A DNA stretch of 64,000 nucleotides. Source: Gordoniibacillus chartarius. Lineage in GTDB: Bacteria > Bacillota > Bacilli > Paenibacillales > NBRC-103111. Position numbers and translations under genes: made by a program. The stretch lies in NCBI RefSeq assembly GCF_042432825.1, contig NZ_JBHLWN010000051.1:22168-86167 (forward strand), in the 5' to 3' direction. The notes beneath the pieces were generated by a model. That model was not told the DNA's origin. It did no database searches and was given only the letters and a program-made list of their open reading frames with translations. Position 1 is the stretch's first letter; every line of letters starts with the position of its first letter. Positions 25,507 to 35,300 of this stretch are shown piece after piece.

Positions 25507-26874
25507 ATGAACATGAACGCCGAATCCAAGCAAAACAGACATGTAGTGATCATCAGCATCGACGGTATGGCGAACTACTACTTGCAAGATCCAAACGTAC
25601 GCATGCCGAACGTCAGAAGGCTTATCGGCAGCGGTGTTGTCGCGGCAGGTATGGAGAGCGTGTTCCCGACGGCAACCTGGGCGATTCACTCCAGTATGGT
25701 GACCGGGACGTATCCCCGCAAGCATGGCGTGCTGGGCAACTGGACCGTCGAGCGTCCGAAGCATCGCGTCGGCGAGTTCTTCGGAGACCGAATGTACGAT
25801 CAGCCTGACGTTCTCCGCTGCGAAACCTGGTATGATGCGGCCAAACGGGCGGGCTGGACGACCGCCTCCATCTGCTGGCCGGTCACCCGCGGCGCCAAAA
25901 ATATCGATTTCAACATTCCTGAGTTCTATGAGCAGGAGCTGTTCGATTCTCTGTGCACTGCCTCGTATTGGGAGGAGCTCAAGGCCACCGGCTTGCCGAT
26001 GGAACGATACGGCGAATGGAGCCGGGACCATGCACGCGGACCTATGCAGGATTGGCTGACGACCGAAATCGCCAAATATACGATCCGCATTCATCGGCCG
26101 AACCTGCTGCAGCTGCACTATTTGCTGCCGGACAGCCTGCAGCACGATTACGGTATCCGTTCCAAGGAAGCCTATTGGTCGCTGGAGTACGTAGATGAAC
26201 GGATCGGGGACGTGTTAAAGGCGCTGGAGGACAACGACCTCCACGATATGACGGACGTGTTCGTCGTCTCCGACCACGGCTTCGTAGACACGACAAAGAC
26301 GTTCTATCCGAACGTGCTGTTCCGGCAGAAGGGCTGGTTTAACACGGAGCAGCCGGGCCGCAGCCAAGTGATTGCTGTTTCTAACGGGGGCTCGGGCTTT
26401 GTATATGTGCTCGAGGAGGACCCTGACCGTCGGGCGGCGTTGGTCGCCGAAGTGCGGCAGACGCTGCAGCGGGCCGAAGGCGTCGGCCGGCTATTCGAGC
26501 AAGAGCAGTTTCCCGCTCTTGGCCTTCCCGCTCCCGGAGAGCTCGATACGTTCCGCCCGGACTTCGCCTTCGAAGCGGATATGGATAGCTTTGTACATTT
26601 TGGCCATGAAGGCGATGAAGTCATCCGTCCACTTACCAAGTTCAAAGGGATGCACGGATACTTGCCGCAGAGGGACGAGCTGAAGGCCATATTCGTTGCA
26701 GCTGGCCCTTCGATTCAAGCAGGCGTTACCCTGCCGGAAATCCGGCTCGTCGACATCGCGCCGACGATCGCCCGCCTTATCGGGGTAGAGCTCGGCAGCG
26801 CGGACGGTTCGGCACTGGATCAAATATGGAAGGAGGAGATGCAGCTTGGAAAACTCTATTCCGCTCAGCGGTAA
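25507..26874 (+). CDS. Alkaline phosphatase superfamily phosphodiesterase (NPP-type)
   Basis: 455 residues, no signal peptide, so probably cytoplasmic. The metal-binding pattern of nucleotide pyrophosphatase/phosphodiesterases is complete: Asp in HVVIISIDGMANYY, the nucleophile region SVFPTATWAIHSSMVTG with Thr, Asp and His in LLPDSLQHDYG, DH in FVVSDHGFVDTT, and the last His in FKGMHGYLPQRDE. The ATG follows AGGAGGGATTTAG. It heads an operon with ABC permeases, a binding protein and a HAD phosphatase, and its 3' end overlaps the first permease by 29 bp. Hydrolysis of imported glycerophosphodiesters is a reasonable guess; the substrate is not shown by the sequence. Confidence 0.88.
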   Translation: MNMNAESKQNRHVVIISIDGMANYYLQDPNVRMPNVRRLIGSGVVAAGMESVFPTATWAIHSSMVTGTYPRKHGVLGNWTVERPKHRVGEFFGDRMYDQPDVLRCETWYDAAKRAGWTTASICWPVTRGAKNIDFNIPEFYEQELFDSLCTASYWEELKATGLPMERYGEWSRDHARGPMQDWLTTEIAKYTIRIHRPNLLQLHYLLPDSLQHDYGIRSKEAYWSLEYVDERIGDVLKALEDNDLHDMTDVFVVSDHGFVDTTKTFYPNVLFRQKGWFNTEQPGRSQVIAVSNGGSGFVYVLEEDPDRRAALVAEVRQTLQRAEGVGRLFEQEQFPALGLPAPGELDTFRPDFAFEADMDSFVHFGHEGDEVIRPLTKFKGMHGYLPQRDELKAIFVAAGPSIQAGVTLPEIRLVDIAPTIARLIGVELGSADGSALDQIWKEEMQLGKLYSAQR

Positions 26875-27781
26875 ACGGACTCAACGGACATCGGTGCTGC
26901 GGTGGCGCAGATTGCTCCCGAAGCTGTGGATTCCGTTTGCCTTCCTGCTGCCTGCGTTTGCGTTGTATGCGATATTCTTTATTTTCCCGTTCCTGTTCGC
27001 GGTCGGTTTGAGCTTTCAGGAATGGAACCTCATTAGTCCGGATAAAAAGTTCGTCGGTCTCGCCAACTACCAACATCTGCTCAAGGACGAAGTGTTCTGG
27101 ATTTCCTTGAGCAACTCGGCCCTCTACGTGCTGTACACCGTGCCTTTCAGCATCGGCCTCGGTCTGCTGCTGGCCTTGACGGTGGAAAGCTTGCTGCGGG
27201 GCAAGAAGCTGTACCGCCTGATTTTCTTCCTGCCGGTCGTCTCTTCCATTGGCGTTATCAGTATCGTATGGAGCTTAATGTACAACCCGGACGTAGGGGC
27301 TATTAACGTGCTGCTGCGAAGCTTCGGCATCGATGGGCCGAACTGGTCGAACAATCCGGCAACCGCTCTGTGGGCGCTTGCCATCGTAGGGATTTGGAAA
27401 GGCTTCGGCTACAACATGGTCCTGTACATTTCCGGCTTGAAGTCGATCGACCGCAGACTATACGAAGCGGCTGCGATGGACGGCGGAGGACGATGGGCGC
27501 AGTTCCGGCACGTCACGCTGCCTTTACTGTCGCCGGTAACATTTTTCATTCTGGTTATGAGCATCATCTCTTCCTTCCAGGTGTTCGCAACCATCCAGAT
27601 TATGACCCGGGGCGGACCGAACAATGCGACGAATGTGCTCGTGTACCAGATTTACCAGGAAGCGTTCCAGTTCTTCAATATCGGCGTAGCGATGGCATCG
27701 TCCGTCGTTCTGCTGCTTCTCGTCGGAGTGCTTACGATCATCCAATTGCGCCTGTCGAATCACACAGTCCACTACCAATAA
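26846..27781 (+). CDS. ABC transporter permease, MalF/UgpA type
   Basis: 311 residues with six membrane segments. The start is TTG at 26846, 9 bases after AGGAGG. The EAA loop reads YEAAAMDGGGRWAQFRHVTL with PLLSP, the contact for the ATPase. The segment LFAVGLSFQEWNLISP is typical of carbohydrate-uptake family 1 (CUT1) permeases, which include the glycerol-3-phosphate permease UgpA. It overlaps the phosphodiesterase gene and is followed by the second permease 26 bases later. The operon encodes no ATP-binding protein, as usual in Firmicutes, where a shared MsmX-type ATPase serves several importers. Confidence 0.93.
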   Translation: MENSIPLSGKRTQRTSVLRWRRLLPKLWIPFAFLLPAFALYAIFFIFPFLFAVGLSFQEWNLISPDKKFVGLANYQHLLKDEVFWISLSNSALYVLYTVPFSIGLGLLLALTVESLLRGKKLYRLIFFLPVVSSIGVISIVWSLMYNPDVGAINVLLRSFGIDGPNWSNNPATALWALAIVGIWKGFGYNMVLYISGLKSIDRRLYEAAAMDGGGRWAQFRHVTLPLLSPVTFFILVMSIISSFQVFATIQIMTRGGPNNATNVLVYQIYQEAFQFFNIGVAMASSVVLLLLVGVLTIIQLRLSNHTVHYQ

Positions 27782-27807
27782 TTCATCTTTGGAAAGGAGC
27801 TTCCGCC

Positions 27808-28635
27808 ATGAACCGTACGCTACGGCTTGTCGAGGAAGGAACGAAACACCTCTTCCTGCTTGCGGCCGCATTCATCTGCCTCATCCCGATACTCTGGATG
27901 CTGGCCACTTCCTTGAAGGCTCCGCAGGATGTGTTTGCCGGCCCGCTGTTTTGGACAAACCAGTTGAACTTGGACGGATATATGCGCGTACTCCGGGACA
28001 TTCCGGTCGGGCTATGGGCCTGGAACAGCGCGTTTACCGCCGGCCTGCAGACGCTCGGGCAGCTGGTTGTCGGAGTTGCGGCCGCCTACGCGTTCGCCCA
28101 ATATCGTTTTCCCGGCAGGGATGCGTTGTTCTTCTTCGTTCTTATGACGATGATGATCCCTCAGCAGGTAACGATGGTGCCGACTTACATGATCGTGAAC
28201 GAGCTGAATTGGCTGAATACGTTTGCCGGCGTCATCGTCCCGCATCTCGCGAGCGGCTACGCTATCTTCCTGCTGCGGCAATCGTTCATGACCGTTCCGC
28301 GCGAGCTGGGTGAAGCCTCCGTGATCGACGGCTGCCGACCGCTGGGCACGTTGTGGCATGTATATTTGCGCCTGTCCGGTACGGTAATCAGCGCTTTGGC
28401 CGTCATTTTGTTCGTCGGCAACTGGAATGACTACCACTGGCCGCTGCTGATTCTGTCCGATAAGAGCATGCAGACGCTCCCGGTCGCTTTCGTCCAATTC
28501 CGGGAGGAGGAATCGCTGGAGTGGGTGCCGACGATGGCCGTCGCCACGCTTTCGATGGTCCCCGTGCTCGCCTTGTATTTGCTGGCCCAGAAGCAATTTA
28601 TCGAAGGCTTTATGAATAGCGGCTTGAAGGGGTAA
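27808..28635 (+). CDS. ABC transporter permease, MalG/UgpE type
   Basis: 275 residues from the ATG at 27808, behind GGAAAGGAG; the frame is open much further upstream but inside the other permease gene. It has six membrane segments. The EAA loop is LGEASVIDGCRPLGTLWHVY, and MMIPQQVTMVPTYMIVNELN is the usual CUT1 second-permease motif. PVAFVQFREEESLEWVPTMA resembles the UgpE/MalG exit region. It pairs with the upstream permease to form the membrane channel. Confidence 0.93.
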   Translation: MNRTLRLVEEGTKHLFLLAAAFICLIPILWMLATSLKAPQDVFAGPLFWTNQLNLDGYMRVLRDIPVGLWAWNSAFTAGLQTLGQLVVGVAAAYAFAQYRFPGRDALFFFVLMTMMIPQQVTMVPTYMIVNELNWLNTFAGVIVPHLASGYAIFLLRQSFMTVPRELGEASVIDGCRPLGTLWHVYLRLSGTVISALAVILFVGNWNDYHWPLLILSDKSMQTLPVAFVQFREEESLEWVPTMAVATLSMVPVLALYLLAQKQFIEGFMNSGLKG

Positions 28636-28673
28636 TTGCCCCACTACATATAACCCAGGGAGGAACAACACTT

Positions 28674-29990
28674 ATGAAAAAAATGTTTAGAACCCCTCTA
28701 ATCGCCGTTTCGTTATCCGCCGCCTTGACGCTGTCCGCTTGCGGCAGCAGTGAGTCCGCTTCTTCCGCCAATTCGGCCGCAGGCGGACAAGCAGGCGCTG
28801 CCGCCAAGAGCGATGAAGTCGTCGAAATCGAATTCCTTCACGGCCACGCCGGCGACAACATCGACAAGCTGATTGAGGAGTATCACAAATCGCAAAGCAA
28901 GGTTCGCGTCAAGCCGGTATTCGTGCAGGGCTCCTACGAGGGCATTATCGAGAAGCTGCAGGCGCAAGCAGTCGCGAAACAGCTCCCGGACGTATTCACG
29001 AACGGCTATGTATATACCCGCTTCGCTATTGGGACGCTTCCGGTCGTGCCGGTATCCCAGTTTATCGAGAAAGAGAAAACCGACCTGTCGGACTTCTTCC
29101 CGCAGATGCTTCAGCTCGGCAAAGGCGATGACGGCAAACAATACGCCATGCCTTTCGCCGTGAGCACGCCGATCCTGTATTATAACGCCGACCATTTTAA
29201 AGAAGCCGGGCTTGATGCGGACCATCCGCCCAAGACGTGGCAGGAGCTGCGGGACGCGGCCAAGAAGCTGACCGTGAACGGGCGATACGGGATTTTCTTT
29301 AACTATCAAGTAACCGGCAACTGGATGTATCAGGCAATGACGGAAACGGCCGGCGGCCAGATGATGTCCTCGGACCTGAAATCGGTCGGCTTCGATTCCG
29401 ATGCAGGCCGTAAAGCGCTGCAGTACTGGGTGGATCTGGTTAACGTCGACAAGTCGATGCCGAACTTGGACAGCAAGCAGGCGTCGCAAAGCTTCCAGGC
29501 CGGCAACATCTCGATGTATGTCGATACAACCGCATCGCTGACCGGCTTCCGCAAGCAGTCGCAGTTCGATCTGCGTACCGGCATTTTCCCTTCACTGGAC
29601 GGCAAGCGCGTCGTTCCTGCAGGAGGTAACAACCTGTTCATTCTGTCAAAGGATCCGAAGAAGCAGGAAGCCGCTTGGGATTTCGTCAAGTTCGCCACGT
29701 CTCCGAAAGCGACAGCCATGGTGGCGCAAGGCTTCGGCTACATGGTCACGCGCAAGAGCGCCTTGGAGGACCCGCAACTGATGGGCAACTACTTGAAAGA
29801 GGTACCGGCTGCTAAAGTGACTTACAATCAAGTCGAGAACATGGTGCCTTGGTACAACTTCCCGGGTGCGGCCGGCTCGAAGGTATACAAAATCGTGCAG
29901 GACAACATTCAAGCCGCCCTGCTTCAGCAGAAGACGGTCGATCAAGCCATCAAAGAAGCGGCGACTCAGGCAAACGCGCTGCTGAAATAA
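28674..29990 (+). CDS. Extracellular solute-binding lipoprotein (UgpB-like)
   Basis: 438 residues. The lipoprotein signal MKKMFRTPLIAVSLSAALTL ends in the lipobox LSAC, with Cys22 as the lipid anchor, followed by a Ser/Ala-rich tether. The mature part starts VEIEFLHGHAGDNIDKLIEE and carries SQSKVRVKPVFVQGSYEGII, FTNGYVYTRF and MPFAVSTPILYYNADHFKEA, typical of family 1 binding proteins such as UgpB. It presumably delivers a phosphorylated glycerol compound or a sugar to the two permeases; binding residues cannot be assigned by eye. The ATG follows GGGAGGAACAACACTT. Confidence 0.92.
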   Translation: MKKMFRTPLIAVSLSAALTLSACGSSESASSANSAAGGQAGAAAKSDEVVEIEFLHGHAGDNIDKLIEEYHKSQSKVRVKPVFVQGSYEGIIEKLQAQAVAKQLPDVFTNGYVYTRFAIGTLPVVPVSQFIEKEKTDLSDFFPQMLQLGKGDDGKQYAMPFAVSTPILYYNADHFKEAGLDADHPPKTWQELRDAAKKLTVNGRYGIFFNYQVTGNWMYQAMTETAGGQMMSSDLKSVGFDSDAGRKALQYWVDLVNVDKSMPNLDSKQASQSFQAGNISMYVDTTASLTGFRKQSQFDLRTGIFPSLDGKRVVPAGGNNLFILSKDPKKQEAAWDFVKFATSPKATAMVAQGFGYMVTRKSALEDPQLMGNYLKEVPAAKVTYNQVENMVPWYNFPGAAGSKVYKIVQDNIQAALLQQKTVDQAIKEAATQANALLK

Positions 29991-30008
29991 GAGCGGAGGG
30001 TAACGAGT

Positions 30009-30869
30009 TTGGCACAGCATGGTTTTCTCCCGAGAATGCAAGCATACTTCTTTGACTTGGACGGCTGCATCTACCATGGCGACCGGCTATCCGCAGGCGT
30101 CGTCCCGCTCTTGGATCGGCTCCGGCAGCAAGGTCTCTCCTATGTATTCCTGACGAACAACTCCCGGCTCGGTGCGGCTGAAATCGGCTCCAGGCTGGAA
30201 GCGATGGGACTTACCGTTCCCGATGACCGCATCCTTCCGGTAACCGATATTGCCGGCAAATATCTGCGGGACAAGTACGGTAAGCTCTCTGTCAAGACGA
30301 TCGGCAGCGATAGTCTCGCTCGAAATATTGCCGAAGCAGGACATACCCCGATTGCGTGGGATGCCCCGGGCGCCGATGTGGTGATCGTGGGGCGCGATAC
30401 CGAGTTTCACTACAACAAGCTGCAGCGCATTGCAGCCGACATCGGCCATGGCTCGAGACTGATTGCGACCAATCCGGACCGATATCACCCGGGGCAGTTC
30501 GGCGAGCGCGTTCCCGAGACGGGCTCCCTGCTTGCCGCCATTGAGGCCGTCACAGGGAAAACAGCGGAATGTATCGGCAAGCCGGAGCCGTATATGTTCG
30601 AGCAAGCCATGCAGCTTTGCGGCGCCGCTCCTGACAGCTGCGTGATGGTCGGTGATAACCTGGAGACGGACATTCGTGGAAGCCGCCAGGCCGGACTGCG
30701 CTCGGTGTGGATTACAAATGGCAGCGCCCCCGGTCCTGCTGCAGAAGGTGGCGCGGAGGTGCTTGAAAGCCGTTCAAGCGCGGCCGGATTCGCTCCGTCG
30801 GGTCCTGCCCGCCCCGATGTAGTCGTGAACGATATGGAGGAACTATATCAGCTTGTCATGCAAGGATAA
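30009..30869 (+). CDS. HAD-IIA family phosphatase (NagD/PGP/AraL-like)
   Basis: 286 residues from a TTG at 30009, 8-9 bases after GGAGGG; the ATG at 30036 has no ribosome binding site. Motif I is FFDLDGCIYHGD with the nucleophile and acid/base Asp pair, motif II FLTNNSRLG, motif III region CIGKPEPYMF, and motif IV MVGDNLETDIRGSRQAGL. The type IIA cap lies between motifs II and III. The C-terminus carries an unusual Ala/Gly/Ser-rich insert near 240-270. Mammalian PGP of this subfamily dephosphorylates glycerol-3-phosphate, so this protein could release glycerol from the imported compound; this is inference from operon context. Confidence 0.92.
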   Translation: MAQHGFLPRMQAYFFDLDGCIYHGDRLSAGVVPLLDRLRQQGLSYVFLTNNSRLGAAEIGSRLEAMGLTVPDDRILPVTDIAGKYLRDKYGKLSVKTIGSDSLARNIAEAGHTPIAWDAPGADVVIVGRDTEFHYNKLQRIAADIGHGSRLIATNPDRYHPGQFGERVPETGSLLAAIEAVTGKTAECIGKPEPYMFEQAMQLCGAAPDSCVMVGDNLETDIRGSRQAGLRSVWITNGSAPGPAAEGGAEVLESRSSAAGFAPSGPARPDVVVNDMEELYQLVMQG

Positions 30870-30953
30870 ACGGCTTCGCCGTCCTTCAGGACGAGCGCGT
30901 TTACCGTAGCGGAATCAGCCAAACATAAGACAGCGTGAGCCGTCACGTGAAGG

Positions 30954-30985
30954 AGCCTCTCTCCGGGTATGGGGGGGGCTTTTTT
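30954..30985 (+). terminator. Probable terminator of the glpP-linked operon
   Basis: AGCCTCTCTCC is followed by a short loop and GGGGGGGGCT (from 30971), then TTTTT. Pairing uses several G-U pairs. Confidence 0.65.
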
Positions 30986-31144
30986 CTCGTCGGGTTTAAG
31001 CTGTGATAGCGGGCTCTAGTATTTTGTCGTATAGTATAGATATTGTCACCTGACAGCTGTTTCTGTCGATGCAGCTATTTCTGATTCTTGCCGTCTGGTT
31101 GGTCGCGCAACCTGTAAGGCTACCCTCAAAGGAGACCGTTGCCG

Positions 31145-32155
31145 ATGGATTTTATGAAGCAAATGTTTTCGAACCTGTCTGTCAGAAGATTCGGTATCCT
31201 TGCGCTGATCTGCGTGCTTCTCTTCCTCATCAAAGATATGCTCAATATCGTCCTGCTGACCTTCCTGATCGCATTTGTGATGAACAGCTTGCAGAAAGCG
31301 CTGTCCCGGCCGATCAACCGCATCATTCCGATCAATAGCAAAATCATTGTCGTGCTGCTCTACCTCGCTTTGGTCGCACTGCTTGTCACTTCGATCGCCC
31401 ACTACTTGCCGACGGCGGTTATCCAAATCAGGCAGCTCAAGGATCTGATTCTCAGCTTCCGAAATGCGCCTCTTCCCGAGGACGAAGTGGCCCGGTTCAT
31501 CGTCATGTGGGTGAAGGATCTCAACCTGCAGCTCTATGTGAAGCAAAGCTTCGAATACGTGATGCGCATCAGCAACTGGGGGGCGACGTTCGTCTTGTCG
31601 CTGATTCTGAGTCTGGTGTTTATTTTGGAGAAGAACCGCATTGCCGCCTTCACCTCCCGCCTCAAAGACAGCAAAATTTCATGGCTGTACAACGAGCTGG
31701 AGTATTTCGCGAAGAAGTTCGTGCTCTCCTTCGGCAAGGTGCTGGAAGCCCAAATTTTGATCGCGCTCTGCAACACCGTGTTTACCGTAATCGGGCTGTG
31801 GATCCTCGGCTTTCCGTATTTGTTTGCCCTGTCGATCATGATTTTCCTGCTCAGTCTCGTTCCTGTCGCCGGCTTTATCGTATCTTTGGTTCCACTCTGC
31901 ATTATCGGCTACAACTTGGGCGGCATTATGATGGTCCTCTACGTGATCTCTATGATCGCCGTATTGCATGCGATTGAAGGTTACCTGCTGAATCCGAAGC
32001 TGATGTCGTCCAAAATGAACCTGCCGATGTTCTATACCCTCATCGTTCTCGTATTCTCGGAGCACTACTTGGGCGTGTGGGGCTTGATCGTCGGCATTCC
32101 GATCTTTGTGTTCCTGCTGGATATTATCGATGTGGATACGACCCGGAAGAGTTAG
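31145..32155 (+). CDS. AI-2E family transporter (PF01594-type membrane protein)
   Basis: 336 residues with seven to eight membrane segments. The ATG at 31145 lies 10 bases after GGAG; a TTG at 31139 is the alternative. Family marks are the long hydrophilic-amphipathic stretch after the third segment (VIQIRQLKDLILSFRNAPLP), AQILIALCNTVFTVIGLWIL, SLVPVAGFIVSLVPLCIIGY and EGYLLNPKLMSSKMNLPMFY. The family includes TqsA, proposed as an AI-2 exporter, but many members are Na+/H+ antiporters or of unknown role. It stands alone between two terminators. Confidence 0.9.
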   Translation: MDFMKQMFSNLSVRRFGILALICVLLFLIKDMLNIVLLTFLIAFVMNSLQKALSRPINRIIPINSKIIVVLLYLALVALLVTSIAHYLPTAVIQIRQLKDLILSFRNAPLPEDEVARFIVMWVKDLNLQLYVKQSFEYVMRISNWGATFVLSLILSLVFILEKNRIAAFTSRLKDSKISWLYNELEYFAKKFVLSFGKVLEAQILIALCNTVFTVIGLWILGFPYLFALSIMIFLLSLVPVAGFIVSLVPLCIIGYNLGGIMMVLYVISMIAVLHAIEGYLLNPKLMSSKMNLPMFYTLIVLVFSEHYLGVWGLIVGIPIFVFLLDIIDVDTTRKS

Positions 32156-32170
32156 CTGTATGTTGATTAA

Positions 32171-32193
32171 GACCGGAGGCTCTGCCTCCGGTC
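32171..32193 (+). terminator. Terminator hairpin after the AI-2E transporter gene
   Basis: GACCGGAGGC and GCCTCCGGTC form a 10-bp perfect stem with a 3-base loop. The following T-tract is short (CTTCG). Confidence 0.6.
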
Positions 32194-32300
32194 CTTCGTA
32201 TGCCCGCCAGAAGCCTGCGTAAATACAAGAACCTGCACTTTTACATGAATCCATCTGCTCAACATGTTGGAGATACCTACATGTCGAAAGCTGAAATAAA

Positions 32301-32336
32301 GACCTGATCCGAAGCCTTTCCCGGATCAGGTCTTTT
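32301..32336. terminator. Bidirectional terminator, giant SLH gene
   Basis: GACCTGATCCG (32301-32311) pairs with CGGATCAGGTC (32322-32332), with TTTT on the plus side and TTTATTT on the minus side. It lies 35 bases past the stop of the minus-strand SLH gene. Confidence 0.85.
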
Positions 32337-32370
32337 AGCTGCTCTTACGTCCCTCGTGCCGCTTTGCAGC

Positions 32371-35300
32371 TTACTGCTCCTGCTTCCGCAGCAATCTGCC
32401 AAGCACAATGACGGCTTGCGCTCTAGTCGTCACACCTTGAGGAGCGAAGGTATCGGCCGTCATGCCTTGCATGTAACCTTCCTGAAGCGCCAGCACGACC
32501 TGCTCCTGCGCCCATCCCTGAACGCTCCCGCCGTCGGTGTACGCATCCAGTACGGATGCCGTGCTGCCCGTCGACTTCAGCTTCAGCGCTTCGTGCGCCC
32601 TGCCGATCATAACGGCCATCTGTTCGCGGGTAATCGTGTCATCCGGACCAAAGCGTCCGTCGGCGAGGCCGGTTGCGAGACCGTGGGAGGCTGCGGCGAT
32701 CACCGCTTCGCGATACCATGCGCCGCTGTCCACATCGGTGAACGCCGCGGCGGTATCGGCTCCCCCTGCAGGCACCGGCAAGCCGAGCGCGCGAACCAGC
32801 ATCGCCGCAAACTCCGCTCTCGTTACCGTCGCTTCGGGACGGAACTCCTGTGGCGTAACGCCGTTGACGAGCAGCCGCCGCGCCATCGCATCGATGTCCT
32901 GCTCAGCCCAATGTCCGGCTGTATCGGCAAACCGCCGCTCGAGGCTCATGACAGAGTAAGGCGCTTCCGGCTCCATATCAAACAGCAGCTGCTTTCCGTC
33001 CGCACTCTTCTTGCTGCGAACATAGGTCCACTTGGCGGCAGCTTCATCATACCGGTATACTTCCGGCTGCCCGAATGTGGATTTACCGCTCAATTGACCT
33101 TGGTAGCCTGGCTGCGCTGCGAAGGACAGCTTCACCGACTTCCCTTCGCTGTGGGCCTCGGCCGTCACGGTGACGACATCGGTCAGCAGCCGCAGCGACT
33201 CATTCTGGAGACGAGCCGCTTCAGAGGCAGCTTGCGTCAATGAAGCACCTGCCTTAGCGGCAGTCAATCGTACGATGGCTCCGTCAGCGATTTCATCCAT
33301 ACGAAGCATTGACGCATCCACCTCTACGCCCATCCAGGCCGTTTGGAGCAGCAGCCTTGCTTGTGCCGCAGCCAGCTGCTTCACCGCCCCGGCCGGAAGC
33401 TGCACGACGAGTTCATCGGCCGGTTCCTTAATGTCGACATACAGCTTTTGCTGTTTCTTGCCGTCCTTTAAGGCCGCTTCCACGGCAGACTTCTCGATTT
33501 CGATCAGGAGCGCCATCCCGCCGGAGGCCGTAGAGCGCTTCTCCATCCGCGCTCCGTCGCCAAGGTTCAACGGGTCCTTCGTGGAGCCTGCCGAGCCGCC
33601 CCCTGCGTTGTTTCCGGGAGCTCCGGGGGTAGACGGGTCAGACGGATCGGATGGATCGGACGAAGGCCCCGAATAGGTGACTTGGATCGTGTACGTCGTT
33701 TCCTTCCGGCCTTCCTGCTGTACCTGAATCCGGATGATACCGTCCTGCGGGATCGTCACAGACTTTGTTTCTCCGCTCTTCACCGATTCCGCCCCTATTG
33801 TCAGCTGTGCGCCGGAATTCGCAGCCGTCGCCGTAACGCCGAGCTGCTTCGTTCCCGAAGGAAGCTCTAACTTGTACGTCGTTATATACGCCCCGAATCT
33901 CGGCGACAAGCTTCCTTGGCCGAACGTCAATCCGCTTAACAGCGCACTGCTTTTATCCTGCAGCGTCAATGTCCGTTCCGCCGAGCCGTTTCCGGCAAGA
34001 TCCGGTACAACCCCGCCCTGCAAGCTCAACGTTTCCGTTCCCGACAGCGTCAGCGGAACGTTCAGAGCCAGCACCGCCTCACGGGTATCGGTCTGGCTGT
34101 ACACCGTGGCGGTCACCGCCGATACGATCGATGCGGACGAACCGGCGAGCTGCACCTTGCCGGCGTCGAACGTCAAGCCAATCGGCTCATTGAACCGGAT
34201 GCGGATCGTTCGGCCTCCATTCTCCACCCAGGCTTCTTCCGCGACCGGTCCGGCCTGATCCAGCTCCGTCACATGGAACTCCCGCGGCGTCAATGCCTCC
34301 GCGCTTAACGCGGTGTTCGCATAGCTCGTAAAATAGCTCCTATCCATCGTGAGCCAATATCGCGCATCCTTCACGAGAGGCGTCTTCGGTACGAAGCGAA
34401 TCGTACGCGAGAGCATCACCGCAGGGTCGGAAGCGCTAGCCTCGGCTCCGATGAAGCTCGCGGTACCCGGAACAGCCGTATTCCCCGCATCGGTAACCGC
34501 AACCGCGGCTTCACTCAGCGGTACGACTTTCACATACTTGGACAGTACGATGTCTACATAGCTTCCGCCCTCATACGTAACTCCCGTAACCGTGTCAATC
34601 ACCGGCGCATCCCGGGATACGAGACCGGCGTTCACCTCCGTATGCGGCGGCGGCACATCCAGCTCGGCGCTGTACAGCGTCTCGTAGCCGGCCTTCTTCC
34701 ACTGCACTCTCCACTTGCCCGGCGGCACATCCCAGCCGTATTTGCCGGCCTTATCGGTCTGCTGCGGGTTGCCCTGATCGTATTCCCCGGCGTTCCAGCT
34801 CTGCCACGTTCCAGTCCGCTCATCCAGAACCTCTACGGTCGCCGTCACATCCTCCAGAGGGTTGCTCTTGACCGCTTCATACACGTATCCGCTCGGATCG
34901 TAGATCCACTTCGGACTCAGAAGCTTCCGGCCCTTCTTCTTCCGCTTATCCGGATTGTCGTTGCACTCATTGTAGCCCGAGCCGACGGCGTCAATCTGCT
35001 CATCAACATAGTTATCGATCTTATCCTCGATGATGCTCGTCGCTACGCCGGCGACTGCCGCGCCGGGGCCGGTAAGCGCCATGGCGGCGACGCCCGCGTT
35101 CATAGCCGTCTTCGCCACTTCCCCAAGCACGACGGCGGCGAGCGCCTTACCGGCCTCCTTGGCCGTCGTCGGCATTTCGTCCAGGCAGTCCAGCCCGCTT
35201 TCGACGTTGTACATGATTTTGTTGATTTTCTCCGCGTATTCCTGATAGCCCTCGAACTGGTCCTTCACCTCGGAGATGGAGTCGTTCACGCCATCGACTT

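Noticed and set aside
33630..33665. Short tandem repeat that might suggest a CRISPR or VNTR
   Set aside because: These are 9-bp units encoding Asp-Pro-Ser in a linker of the giant SLH protein; there are no spacers, and the frame is kept.
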